A stretch of 64,000 bases of DNA from Mikania micrantha (Eukaryota > Streptophyta > Magnoliopsida > Asterales > Asteraceae), in NCBI GenBank assembly GCA_009363875.1, contig CM018696.1, positions 17,993,475-18,057,474 of the forward strand, given 5' to 3'. The notes under the pieces were generated by a model. That model saw only the letters and a program-made list of their open reading frames with translations. It was not told the DNA's origin and ran no database searches. The first letter of the stretch is position 1, and the number at the start of each line of letters is the position of its first letter. Positions 31,381 through 44,200 of the stretch are shown piece by piece. The position numbers and the translations under genes are program-made.

Positions 31381-32910
31381 TGATTGTGAACAAATAATAA
31401 CTCATGAATAGAGCAATAACCCATTAACTCAAATCTAATGACTAATCTAAAAGTTGAGTGTGTAGGATTGTGTCATTTGTCATCTTTCATATTTAATTAC
31501 AGAATGGTAATTTAATCATTTGCACCATATTAAAAAGCTGAAATTAATTTGGTAGTGTCATGTGTCAGCTTCTAATATATTTTAATATATCTACTTTTTT
31601 GTTTAAACTTTACCCTCTTTTTTTATACATTCGTAACTTTTTTATACTTTAATATTTTCTTTATAAAAATTGCACTATTTTACTCGTCTTATTTTTCTCT
31701 TTAATTCCGTTATAGTCTTGACTATGTTTTTTGTTTTTTTATTTTTTAGATGTTCGTATTTACAACAATGTAACAAGTATAAACATTACACATTATTTTG
31801 TAACGAGTTGTAATGAATTTTGATTTACATTTTCATAAATTAAATATGGGTTACGTTTAGGGTCTAAACGAGCCAATCCAATCCCTAGCTCGTTAAGGCT
31901 TGAGCTCGGCTCGTTTAGACAAAATTCGTTACATTGGTGTAAATATGCTCACTTTATATCATTTATTTAACTACAATAATCTAATATACTGCTGTAAAAA
32001 AATCAAAAGAAAGTGTTATATTTTATAGTCGTTACATTGATTAAAATCCAAAATTTTTAGTTAAAGTCAGATAAAAGTTACGTTTATAATAAATTTAAAA
32101 TGATTATGTAATGAATTTGGTTTACATTGTTGTAAATTAAATATGGTTGCATTGTATCAATTATTTAATTACAGTGACGTAACAAATGTGTTAGGCTCAT
32201 TTTATATCATTTATTTTGTCTAAACGAGCCGAACTCAAGCCTTAACGAGCTTGAGATCGACTTGGCTCCGTAAATCAAAATGCGTTACAACTCGTTACAA
32301 ACAATGTGTTATGTTTATACTTGTTACATTGATGTAAATACGAACATTCGGAAAAAATAAAAAACCTAGTGTAGAATATAACGGAATTAACGAGCTTGGG
32401 ATCGGCTTGGATCGACTCGTTTACACTCCTAAATGTAACCCCTATTTAATCTACAACAATGTAAACCCAAATTCGTTACAACTCGTTACAAATAATTTGT
32501 TATTTTTATATTTGTTACATTGGTGTAAATACGAACATCCGAAAAAAAATAAAAAACCTAGTAAAGACTATAACGGAATTAAAAAGAAAAATAAGACAAG
32601 TAAAATGGTTCAATTTTTATAAAAACAAATATTAAAAGATAAAAAAGTTATGGATGTAAAAAAAAAAAGAGGGGGTAAGCTTTAAATAAAAAAAAGTAGA
32701 TATATTAAAATATATTTGAAGGTGTCACATGACACCACCAAAATAATTCTAGCTTTTTAATATGATGCAAATAATTAAAATACCCTTATATATTTAAATA
32801 TGAAAAATGACACATGACACAATCCTATGCACTAATCTTTTAGATTAGCCATTAGATTTGAGTTAATGCGTTATTGCTCTATCCGTGGGTTATCATTTGA
32901 ACACTTCCCT
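31381..32910. mobile_element. Long-TIR foldback element, about 1.5 kb
   Basis: The left arm (GTGAACAAATAATAACTCAT, ATAGAGCAATAACCCATTAA, AACTCAAATCTAATG) is mirrored at the right end (TAGATTTGAGTTAATGCG, GTTATCATTTGAACACTTCC). Inverted similarity extends several hundred bases, through ATATTTTAATATATCTACTT and AATTCCGTTATAGTC. Near the centre are GTCTAAACGAGCC segments in inverted pairs. Flanks are (AT)n-like, so the TSD is ambiguous. Mutator-type is likely. Non-coding. Confidence 0.65.
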
Positions 32911-32923
32911 ATATGTATATATC

Positions 32924-34055
32924 TAGGATTAAGTTCAACTAAATAAGCACCTTAACCTAAAAGGCCTAAGAAGAATTTTGAGTCATTAGATCATTAATCA
33001 ATGGCTATGATTAAATTAAGTTGTTGGAGGGTATTTTAGTCATGCCTACTTATGTTGACTTTTTAGCAAATTCCCCCATATTCTTTAAACGTTCATAACT
33101 TTTACATGCGAAATTATTTTTTGAAAAAAAACCATAAAAACAAGCATTTTTTTATCTTTAAATTAATATAATTTTTGCTATAGAATTTTTTTTAGTTCGT
33201 TGTGTCTTTTGTACAGGTCATTGTGTCTTTTGTACATGTCATTGTGTCTTTTGTGTAGGTAATTGTGTCTTTTGTGTTTCTGCTCCATGCTGTGTTTTCA
33301 TGAACAATTTAAGACATAATAATGTTCCATAATACATAACGTCAAGCAAAGATGACACAATGACAAGTATAAATAACATAATAATCTTAAAAAAAGACAC
33401 AATTACCTGTAAAAAAGACACAATGACGAGTCATTGTGTCTTTTGAATAGACATTGTGTCTTTTGTGTTTCTCCTCAATATTGTCCATTGTATATACATT
33501 GTGTGTTTTGTACAGGTCATTGTGTCTTTTGTACAGAATTGTGTCTTTTGTGTTTCTGCCAAAATCTTGTGTTTTTCTAAACAATTTAAGACACAATGAT
33601 GTTGCATAATATATAATCTTAAGCAAGGATGACACAACAACGAGTATAAATAACACAATAATATTTAAAAAAGACACAATTACCTAGTAAAAAGACACAG
33701 TTATCTTTAAGAAAAACACAAAAAAATAATTATACACAAATGTTTAAAAAGACACAATGATAATAATTAGAAACAATGAGATGAAAAAATTTAATTTTTT
33801 GTAGAAATATTATACTCATTTTAAAGATAAAAAATGCTTGCTTTTATAATATATTTTTTTTGAAAAAATAATATCGTATGTAAAAGTTATGAGTGTTTAA
33901 AAAATGTGGGGGAAAGTGGTTATGATTAAATTACCCTCTAACAACTTTTCTCTCTAAAATTTTAAATTTTTCCTTTTAAATTTGATCTCATAATCTAATG
34001 ATCAATAATCTTTCTTAAGCTTTTTAGGATAGAGAGACTATTTAGTTGATCCTAA

Positions 34056-34058
<3 letters not shown>
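32924..34058. mobile_element. AT-rich foldback element B with CATTGTGTC repeats
   Basis: The left end AGGATTAAGTTCAACTAAAT is mirrored at the right (ATTTAGTTGATCCT at 34040-34053). Inner arms match element A. Between 33190 and 33780 there are roughly twenty TCATTGTGTCTTTT or AAAAGACACAATGA motifs, in both orientations. Non-coding; short open frames here are repeat artefacts. Confidence 0.65.
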
Positions 34059-34098
<40 letters not shown>

Positions 34099-35350
34099 AC
34101 ATATAGGAAGGAAATAATGGTCTTTTACCAAAAACTCTTAAAATTAAGAGTTTTACAACTCTTAGAACATAAAGTATAACAGACAAAGCTTTAAGAACCA
34201 TAAACTAAATGGTTTTCTTTTACTTTTTAGTTTTTCAACATTGATACATTTAAAAAATAAAGTATCATATAATACATATAAAAGAAACTCTCTCAAATCA
34301 AATAAATTACTCTTTCACACTTTTGTCATATCATATTTGGCATTTTAAATTATGAATTTTGTCATAATACATTTTTTTAGTTAAAAGAGTTGATTTGACA
34401 AAAATTATGTGGTTTAAGCTATTTACGAGCCAAAATCAGTAGCCTAATTGTTTGGTTTTCCGCTGGATCGGGCGGGCATCTCACTAGTATATATATATAA
34501 TTACTAAGGAACTACAATTGGATTTCCGTTAAAAGCCATCCGACGATATAGTTGCTTGCAGTAGCGAAACTTGAATATTTTGAAAAAGAGACAGAAATTT
34601 ATGGAACCTAGAATACATGTTAAATTTATGAAATGAGGACGAAACCAATATTTATAACAAAAAATAACCTTTCGGCCGAAAAATTAAAACTACGGACGGA
34701 AAAAGATGGCACCATGGGCCTATAAAAGCTTCTCCTATTTTTGCTTGGATGGATTCGGTTAGAGAATCAAAGGTCAAGAAACGGGTATAGACCACATTAT
34801 ATTGACTGTTTAGTGGGTTATTTAGAGATTTCATAATACAATAGTGTTCGAGACCAACAAGAAGAAAAACCAAAACATGATTGACACAATTGTCGATGTT
34901 CCTATTTATGGTATAATAGAATTGAAGGAATCAGAACATGAATACTAAGTGGCTGCAAAACCTAGTCTTGGTCTTGTAATTTGTTTTTTTGGTTCATTTA
35001 TATGTCATTGACTCATTGGAATTGTTCACAAAAGAGAGTTTGGTTAATTTACATGTCAACGTGATTCTTAAAAAAACGAGTTCTAGCATGTAAATTTGGC
35101 GTTAATTAACGTTTTTAGACCTAAAACGGATATTGAACTGGTCACCAGCAAAATCGATTGATCATGTTGGATCTGATTTAAAAACCATATGAAGTGATAA
35201 ATATTATACAATCTATATGTGTAATTTAATATAAAAAATTGAAATCTGGTTCAACTCGGCGTGAGCCGAGTGTGACCGGCCAGATGTGATCATGGTCACG
35301 AGCCTGAACCACCAGAGGCATTTTTTCTAAACCAATAAAATACACTAATA
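34059..35350. other. Unassigned AT-rich DNA
   Basis: Begins with an (AT)n tract at about 34056-34092. GCTGGATCGGGCGGGCATCT followed by CACTAGT at about 34462-34488 resembles a Helitron 3' end (small hairpin then CTAG), but no partner 5' end was found. No gene. Confidence 0.4.
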
Positions 35351-35467
35351 TCAAATGTAACATCCCAAATTTTCTAATACAAGTTATTTGAATCCTACGT
35401 ATGTGTAACGGATAAGTAACTTGTGGGAAATCAGACGAAAAATAATCGATAAGGGTCTTAGGGATCG

Positions 35468-36110
35468 TGTACTCGAAATGAGGGAGATTTCGAGTACACC
35501 ATATTTCGTGTACAGGAGATTTCGAATACAGGGACCCTCCCTATAAATACCAGTGCCTTGGGATATGTGCGAACCTTTGGCTGAGCACGCTCTCTCTCGA
35601 GTACACGAAGTCGGAACCAAGAAACTTCAAGGATCAAGCTTTTGATTGACCAAACGAAGGAGGAAACGCACGGGAATCTACAGGGGTGATCACCTAACTT
35701 TAAGTAAGTGTTCTAAATCAAAAAGCTAGGATTTTTATGCAAAAGTTAGGATTTTTATGAAAGGTGAACTTGTGCATAAAGCTTGCACCTTTATGCATAA
35801 AGTTCGGAACTTTGAGGTTCCAGCATGTTGGTAACAACATGAGGAACCTAGAACTAGCTCCCCAAAGCCTTAGATGAATTTCTGAGATGCTTAATGACTA
35901 AGGTGATGAGTACACGAAATCCTGCACAAAGGGTACTCGAAATCATACCTAGAATTTCGAGTACATGGCCATTTCGAGTACATGGCCATTTCGAGTACAA
36001 GGTTATTTCGAATACACAATTTATTTCGAATACAGATGATGGTTTCGAGTACCAGCCATTTCGTGAACTCCAGGAATTTCGTGTACATGGGTTTCGAGTA
36101 TGGGATGTTT
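35468..36110 (+). repeat. Dispersed TTTCGAGTAC motif cluster
   Basis: A dozen or more TTTCGAGTAC, TTTCGTGTAC or TTTCGAATAC motifs. GTACTCGAAAT and ATTTCGAGTAC at 35468-35496 form an 11-bp-stem inverted repeat. They flank the TATA-like box, so some lie in the promoter and some in the likely transcript. Confidence 0.75.
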
Positions 36111-36928
36111 AACGAACCTCAAGTGTTTCGGATACTTAGCTAAGGTTCGGGAACTTCAGTTCATAATGGGGACTAGTAGGCTATGAGGACCTAGAATAAT
36201 TTCTAAGTCTAAGAATGTGATGTGATGGAATGTAACGAGACGCCGTAACTGATGTAGGTCCTTAAGGCCCTAGCTAAGGAGTTCGGCTAAGGATAACAGG
36301 AGTCTACTATCAGGTGAGTTCTAGACGCCCTATTTTATGTTCAAGGTTTTGGGCTGGCATACATGCTTATTGTTACGATGTTATGTGCTTATGATGATGA
36401 TGAATGAATGATGATATGGCCTGACTATGTATGCATGTTTATGTGTTAGAATGATCTATGCATGAAAATATGATCAGTATGATGAATGCATGATAAATGA
36501 GTTACAATAATGAATAACATGACATGATAACAATGCTAGCATATGATATGACGATGACTTTATGATAACATGCTTCATGATGATAACTATGAGAATAGTT
36601 ATAGGAGTATGACAAGGTCCTAGGTTGCTAGGATGGAAGTATGATATGTAGGCATGATGACATGATGTTATGATATGATAATGATGCTAGTATGTTATGA
36701 TGAACTGTGCATGATGCCAGTATGCTATGATGGTATGATGAAACGATGCTAGTATGACATGCCTAAGATGCCATGATGACTGCAATGAATGATGTTATGA
36801 TGCTAGCAGTAAATGTTATGATGATTATGATAAAAGATGATATAATGCTAGTATATCATGTATGACGAACGAACGATGTTCCTATACGTGTTATAGGATA
36901 TGTATGAAAGATGTACCAGTTCTTGTGC

Positions 36929-37073
36929 TGGGTATGATAGTCAACCACGACTATAACTGGGTATGATAGTCAACCACGACTATAACTGGGTATGATAGTC
37001 AACCACGACTATAACTGGGTATGATAGTCAACCACGACTGTAACTGGGTATGATAGTCAACCACGACTGTAAC
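36929..37073 (+). repeat. 29-bp tandem repeat, 5 copies, each a hairpin
   Basis: Units start at 36929, 36958, 36987, 37016 and 37045. Each contains ATAGTC-AACCAC-GACTAT. Units 4 and 5 have GACTGT, which still pairs in RNA by a U-G wobble. It lies 421-565 nt before the LTR 3' end. Confidence 0.92.
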
Positions 37074-37664
37074 TGGGTATGGAGCCTTGTGCCGGCATAA
37101 GCCCACTGCTCGTATGGTGGCAGTGGAACGTATGATGATGATGTTAAGGATGTTATGTGCTAAGGTTATGGACTATGTGTATGAAATGAGGTTTATGTTA
37201 AGTATGTTTAATGTTGTTTTATGAAAACTAGAACTCACCAGCGTAAGCTGACTTGATTTAGCATGTATGTCAGGTTAAAGCTATGATAAGAGAAGGCATG
37301 GAGCTCGGACAGTAATCCAGACGATTCGTTGGCTTTGGCAATTCGATATGATTTTGATACAGACACTTTATTGAATTCTGTTTATCAAACTATGTTTACA
37401 TTTCCGCTGCATGATTATGAAAGTTTTTAGTTTAAGAGCTATGTGTTATGATGAAAACCAACCTCTGCGAGGTGCCCGGTTTCGGGGCCTCACATCAAAC
37501 TTCAATCAAGCTCTCATTGCACATATATCAAACATCTTCAAAGCCCTCAACAACACTCTTATGTGATGGTTGCGTGACAGCGGTCAAACCCTAGCCAAAT
37601 CCTTCCATAACCTTAGAAGAATATTAAACAATAGAAAACAATGTATTGTATTGTATATAAGCAC

Positions 37665-38760
37665 CACTAGTACAGAAACAACCTTTAAGAACGGTCAAGT
37701 TATATAATTTAGAGCGGTTCTAGAATGAAACGTTTTAAAAAATATTTTTAGAGATAATACAACGGTTCTAGGTATTTACAGCGGTTCAACATAAATTAAA
37801 TAATATTAATTCTTATCATTTACAGCGGTTCTATTATTTTAATATACCAATAATTATTTACAACGGTTCAAGACATGATATAAATTAAATATAAATTTGT
37901 TTTAAATTTTTAATTACTCTTTAACAACGGTCAATCCATTGTTTTTAAAAGAACCGTTGTTTTTGATGAAAAAAAAATTGTTAAGAGCTAGGTGTTTTAT
38001 TTTGGGATTTTTTCGAAATATATAGCACCTAATTAAATTCGAATTTGTTATAATATATTTGATTCTTAAATCATTTACAACGGTTCAAAAAGAAAAAAAG
38101 TGATTAAATTAAATTGCTCGGCACTTAATTAGGATCCTAGTTTAAAATATACTACAAACCCTCCTCACCCAAACTTTATTCATTTTGAATACGATCAAAT
38201 CATTCAACGCGACTCACAGATCAACGTTCTCTCTGTATTCTTATTTGTTTCTTATCTTTAGATGCATATTAGTTCTGCTATTTTGGTTCCCTAAATGCTA
38301 TATTGGTGAGTGATTTATTCAAGCTAATTCTTTCATGTAACACAATTATTCTATTATTCATTATTAAGTAATGGTTAAAAAACTTATATCTTGTATGTTT
38401 TGTAACAGAACATTAAATTTAATCAAGTTTGGCAATCATACCACTAGATCCACGACAATTCAGGTATCATCATTTCTTTTTAACTTAAATTATAATAAGT
38501 ATTTCATATGAATTTTCATCCGATTTAAGATTATACCAGTCTTAAATTAATCTATTAGAGACTAATTATAGATTGTCCCCATATTCAGACTACTTCTTGA
38601 TTATTTTTTCTCACTTTAGGATGTGTATTCATTTTAACAGATTAATTATTTTAAAAAATCGATAAATTTCTCTTTATACTCCTTCGGGTGTGCTTTTTAT
38701 ATGTATATTTGATGAGTTAAAGGGAAATGCTGCTGATTTTTTTTAATTACTCAACATGTT

Positions 38761-38814
<54 letters not shown>

Positions 38815-41800
38815 AGATAAAATAATAAAAAAGTGGGTTAGGATTTGATGTCTTAAATCACTTTAGGTTTTCAAATTCACATTATATATATGTGTGTGTG
38901 TTTTCATATTTGTTTATTCTTTGTTTATTTATGTTAGATGGATCGTAACAATTGGATGTATGAAATTAGACGTACTAACCCGTTATTTGTTATCGGCTTA
39001 CAAAGTTTCCTTAAGACTGCCGAAGATAATTGTTTGAAAAAAGGAAATGAATCCATTCCGTGTCCTTGTATGGAATGTAAAAATTTTACCGAGTTCAAGG
39101 AAATAAAAGAAATTGAGTATCATTTGTTTAAGAATGGGTTTATGTTTAATTATACTTGTTGGTCGAAACACGGGGAATCATTTGCTAGTCGTAGCAGGAC
39201 TTCAATTAATATAGACAGTACTAATATCGAGAATGATGATTCTTATATCAATGATGATAATGACAATTTAAATGTGGACACTGATAATTTAAATGACATG
39301 CACAATGATCTGGAAGCTAATATCAGTGACAATGATCAAGAAAAACTTCAACACATATTTGCAGATTCAGAAAAACCTTTATATTCTGGTTGTGATAATT
39401 TTTCTAAACTTAGTGCTGTATTAAAGCTCTTTAACTTAAAGTCAAGCTACGGATGGAGTGATAAGAGCTTTACAAGTCTATTAGTGATTTTGCATGACAT
39501 GCTTCCTAAAGACAATAAATTACCAACATCATTATACCAAGCAAAAAAATTGATTTGTCCAATGGGATTGGAAGTTAAAAGAATTCATGCATGTCCAAAT
39601 GATTGTATGTTATACAGAAATGAATTTGAAAAAAGTCATAAATGTGTTACATGTGGCGCATCAAGGTATAAGCGGAAAAATGAAAATGATGAGTATGATG
39701 ATGATGTGACAAAAAACGGACCACCGGCTAAATTATTGTGGTATTTTCCCATCATACCAAGACTAAAACGTTTATTTGCTAACGCTAAAGAATCAAAATT
39801 ATTACGTTGGCATTTTGATGTACGTAAAGATGATGGAAAGTTAAGACATGTAGCGGATTCACCTCAATGGAGAAACATTGATTATAAATTTCCTGATTTT
39901 GGTGAAGAGGTTAGAAATATCCGATTTGGTCTTAGTTCAGACGGTATTAATCCTTTCGGAAACATGAGTAGCCGTCATAGCACTTGGCCGGTTCTTCTAT
40001 GCATCTACAATCTCCCGCCATGGTTATGCATGAAACGAAAATACATAATGATGTCGTTGTTAATTCAGGGTCCAAAACAACCTGGCAATGACATTGATGT
40101 TTATTTGTCTCCTTTAATTGTGTGATGATGTCTATGTATGATTTTGTGATCAATTGCAGAGAACATCTTGTAAGTGTATTTTATATCCTTATTTATATAT
40201 GCTTAACTAGATTGTGTATTAAATATGTATAATAACTTTCATCTATTTTTCTTTTTTAGTTAATTGATGATTGTAGCCTTGTTTCTCAAAAGGATATTGA
40301 TTCATTTGTTCAACGTACGTTAAACGGGTTTGTATCAACGTGTGTTGAAGATTAGATGGAAGATGAAAGAAGGTATGCATATTGTTATTTGATCTTTACA
40401 AGTTAGTATATTTAGATTTTAGGTTCCTTCAAATCTTTATTGATGTTTATGGTGTTATTTTTACATATTTAATTTTTTTTTCATACATGTATTGGTTGGA
40501 ATGAAACTTGTTAGCTTTCATATTTTATTGTGATTTAATTTATCATTAATGTTTTTTCAGGTTGCAGTTACTTCAATTTAGGAAGTATATATGTACTGTC
40601 CATTTTGCTTTGCGGACTACTCATACTTATGTTTGGTACTTTGATGTTAATTAACTTAATGGTTTATATATATATTTTTTCTAAATTGGTTTGTTTGAGG
40701 TTAATTAATGTGTATTATATGCTTTAGTTGTGGTCCCACGACTTTGATTATATTTGTTGAGTTTTATATGCTTGTCAATTATTGTTACTTCATCAAGTGG
40801 GATGTATATTGAGGATTTTAGTGAGGGTGTTGAAGTATAGTTGATGATGCAATTACGTGTCCAATTTTGGGCAGATGTGGGAATCTTGCATTGTTATACA
40901 ACGTAAGTTTGATCATATGTTGTCTAGATACTTTATTGTAACATTTTCATATAAATATAACTAACTATTATTAACCTTATCTTTTTTAGGTATTCATATG
41001 CATTTTGGGGACTTGAAGGCTTTAGGAAAACAAACATATCTTTATCCTCGAATGATCGAACTTAGTGTTTGCAATGGTTGCAGTAATGTAAGTTTTATGG
41101 CACATGGTTAATATAAGTTTTCTTGTAATTTTTTTCTTTCTTGTTGTACTTGTCTAATTTAGTATTTTATCTAATAAGTTATTAACTCTATGTAAGTAGC
41201 AGTATCAACAAATATGGATCCAAGGAATGTGGATATTATTTAATGAAGGTTATGTATGATTTTATGATTAGTTACAAAAAATATCTTGTAACTATATTTT
41301 AAATACTTACGTATTTTACACATTAAACAAAATATGTATGTATGTGTATATTAAATTGTATTCTAACTTTTATGTATCCATGTACTTTAGGTGATGCAAG
41401 ACAATATTATTGAACTTTGTGATCTTATTTGGACAATGAATGAACATGGTATGATCTTTATCTTTTTTTAGCAAGGATGTTCTTGCTCCTTTTTTGGACC
41501 TTTTTTTATGGATTCTTGTTTTCCCCTTTTGTGTTGTGTTTGCTACTTTTTGGGGGCTGTGTTTTGGTGGGTTGTTCTTAAATTTTCCATGTGGTTTGAT
41601 GATCTTAGTTCTTGCTTTGTATATGGGTTAGAGCTCGGGACATCAAGGGGAGGTTTTACAGTGCATATAATACTTAACTTGATTGATCTTGATGATTAAT
41701 TTTTTTAAGATAATGGTTGTATGTCCATTTAGCTTTTTTTCCTTAAGGTCATCATCTATTAAAAAGCCGTTACATGTAAGTGAAAAATGTTTATCTTATC

Positions 41801-42445
41801 ATTTTACTTTTTCATTTGCACAACAGGTATACTTCACACCTCAGTGGATCAACTTGTTATTTGTTAAACTTGCTGCCAGATTGTATTGAGTCAAAGGCAC
41901 GAGGTTAGCAGAAGAATTTTCAAAAGCGGACCGAGAGATGTTGAGTTACGAGAAGTTGGGTTAGCAAAAAAGTAGATACAAAGTGTGCAAAAATAAAAAT
42001 AAGTGAAATGTTTGTACTTTTATTTGTATAAACTATTTATTTAAAATAGTTGATTCTGAAGTATATATAATATTGTTGGGTGTTGTTAGCTGCTGGTTTA
42101 ATATAATTGGTTATTTATTGTATTCTTTTAGTTGTTAATTCATGGTTCAAAATCATATTATTTCCATGCAAATGGAGAAACGTTGTATTTTGAAATAACC
42201 GTTGTATTTGATGCAAAATTGGAGACCGCTGTATTTGATGCAAAATGGGAGACCGCTGTATTTGATGCTTTTATTTTACAACGGTTGGTTTAATGGCTTA
42301 AATTATAAATGCATTATTTATTTTTAAATTATTTATCTTTTAAAACGGTCCACAACCTTTTAAAACACATACATTTACAACGGTTTACGAACCGTTGTAA
42401 AAGGTATAAATAACCGTTGTAAATTGTGCTATTTTTGTACTAGTG
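37665..42445 (+). mobile_element. CACTA (En/Spm) transposon, 4.78 kb, transposase truncated
   Basis: Termini are CACTAGTACAGAAA and ...TTTTTGTACTAGTG, flanked by a perfect 3-bp TSD, CAC (37662-37664, 42446-42448). Subterminal repeats of the core AACGGTT/ACCGTTG cluster at 37690-38110 and 42180-42430. A plus-strand TNP2 start lies at 38938. Between 40126 and 42170 only short exon-like fragments remain. An (AT)n run is at about 38764-38812. Confidence 0.93.
38938..40125 (+). pseudogene. CACTA TNP2 transposase, N-terminal 395 aa only
   Basis: ATG at 38938. Residues 1 to about 85 match the plant transposase-associated domain: WMYEIRRTNP, then Cys-rich CPCMECKNF and HLFKNGF. An acidic linker follows (about 90-140). 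The TNP2 domain then starts (LPTSLYQAKKLI, HACPNDCMLYR, CVTCGASRYKR) and runs to FGLSSDGINPFGNMSS, YNLPPWLCMK and DIDVYLSPLI. The frame stops right there, where intact TNP2 proteins continue for several hundred residues, so the catalytic core is largely lost. Downstream (40260-40600) a short LIDDCSLVSQKDIDSFVQRT reading may be a leftover exon. Not able to transpose by itself. Confidence 0.88.
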
Positions 42446-42448
42446 CAC

Positions 42449-43854
42449 AATTTGCAATGTCGGCACTTCCAACGTGTACGTATGTGGTTTGTCGCTTTCA
42501 AGACACACAATAGTTTTTATGCTTTTATATACAACACTTTACCCTTCCTTTCAATTAACATCCTTAGTGGCAAAGGCTTATGAGATATTTACTTGACAAC
42601 CTCGGTTAACACTTCAACTCATGTAAATAGCCTAATTTTTTTCTATTTTTCTTTTTTGTTTTTTTAATGTATTTTTCTTTTTGCACCATGAATTTTCTTA
42701 TATTACTATATAAAATTAATTGTTTTTACGTTCTTAAACCGCAGCGTGCTGTGAATAGTAGGACTTTGCTCAGTATGGTTTGTTATTGTATACCGCAACG
42801 CGTGTTGAGATTTTTTTAGTTTTTTTTTCTTTTTTTTTCATTTTAACTTTCTTATATTTTTATGTTTAATAAGTTCTACTAGAATGTTTATACCATAACA
42901 TAATAGATATTTTATTAATGTTTAAATTTATTTTTATATTAAATAATTTTTTTTAGAATTTTAACTGTAACATACAGCGTTTTTTTATTAGTGATCAAAT
43001 ATATTTACATTCTGGTTATTAGTGCGTTCCATCCTTTAATCATTAAACCACATTTTCTGTCGTTTTTTTCCTTTGTCTTTTTTTTCTCCTTCGAACTTTC
43101 TTATATTTTATATTAAATAACTTTTATTAGATTTTTTATGTCAAACATATGACATCTTTTATTATTTTTTTATAAATTTTACACTAAGGTTATCTACAAT
43201 CATTTCACCTAGGTTTTTACGTCAGAGGCTCACATTGGGTATTATGATTCTTTTGCTTTTTGTTTCTTTAGTGCTATTTTTTTTTGCTTAAGTTTATTAG
43301 GTTTTTTCTTTTCCTTTTTTAGAAGATTATTTTATGTGTTTTATCAACGTTAGGTCATATTTGTGATGTTACATTTGAACATAACATCACTGAGCCACAT
43401 CAATTTTGTAAGTTTCCTTTTTGTTCCTAACCACGTTTATGTCAACGTTTATTCTGTTTATATTTGTTACTAACTTTTTCCACAAATGTGTAGTTCTAGG
43501 GTTTGGTCATGTTTACGTTGAAAAATTATGAGAACCAAAATTTCTGCGTTCTTCTTGTTTTTTTTTTGCATAGTCATATTTATTCTTTTAGACTTTATAA
43601 AAACCAATTCATTACCCGCTGCAAATCGCTTGCACAACTTAATGTGATTTCCTTTTGTATTGATATTTTGTTTGTGTTCTTAATTTTAAAGACTGGTAAC
43701 CCAAAACTTTGAATTTTTTTTTTTGAATTTATATAATCTAATTTATACAACACCGACCTCTAAACCTCATGAGAAGAGAAACGCCTACACATTGTGATAT
43801 CATTAGATTGCATGCACCTAGGCCATGTGTGGTGGGATGACCTGTGCGTGAGGG
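42449..43854. other. T-rich unassigned DNA
   Basis: No gene. AACTTTCTTATATTTT with a following TTAAATAA-type stretch occurs twice (about 42845 and 43096), and ACCGCAACGCGTG or ACCGCAGCGTGC near 42738 and 42802. These resemble parts of decayed Helitron-like repeats, without confirmed ends. Confidence 0.35.
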
Positions 43855-44073
43855 GTCTATGTGACAATTGCATTTAAAAATTTCGTCATCAATGACGTGA
43901 GTACATTTTGTCGTGCTTGAAATCCACGTTTATTTGGCAATTGTAATTATTACAGGTTGATAGTATGCGAGAAATGGTGAACATAGGCGGAAACCGTGCG
44001 CGAAACGGAGTTCCGGATTGTCCGGAATCGCAAAACGAAGAAAAGTACAAAAAATGTCAAAGTCAAACGGGCC

Positions 44074-44200
44074 AGGCGGTACGCCTCGCCCCGGACCTCC
44101 ACGCTAGGCGGTACGCGCGGGGGAGGAAAAATATCTGGGATTTTAGGACACGCGCGCTACACCCCAGGCCAAATGGCCACGCGGGACGGTATGCCTGGCG
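44074..44200 (+). repeat. GTAC palindromes in the solo LTR
   Basis: AGGCGGTACGCCT at 44074-44086 is a 5-bp stem with loop GTA. AGGCGGTACGCGC at 44106 and GGACGGTATGCCT near 44184 are degenerate copies. They lie 214-340 nt inside the LTR, the same place as the GTCGCG-TAC-CGCGAC set in the Tekay LTR. Confidence 0.75.

Larger units (their letters stand above)
35356..37494 (+). mobile_element. Solo LTR of a Ty3-type element (2139 bp)
   Basis: Starts TGTAACATCCC and ends GGGGCCTCACA. A perfect 5-bp TSD, TCAAA, lies at 35351-35355 and 37495-37499, with no internal region. The 3' end resembles that of the Tekay LTR (GGGGCCTCTCA). TATA-like CTATAAATACC is at 35540. Many TTTCGAGTAC-type motifs lie in the first 760 bases and a 29-bp tandem array near the 3' end. 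Solo LTRs arise by recombination between the two LTRs of one element. Confidence 0.95.

Noticed and set aside
33190..33780. CRISPR-like array of CATTGTGTC motifs
   Set aside because: Motifs occur in both orientations with irregular spacing inside a foldback transposon of a plant genome; there are no uniform spacers.
34462..34488. Helitron 3' terminus
   Set aside because: Hairpin plus CTAG is suggestive, but no 5' TC end, helicase or second copy could be found in the window.
36929..37073. 29-bp repeats as a CRISPR array
   Set aside because: Units are directly adjacent with no spacers and lie inside a solo LTR with a TSD.
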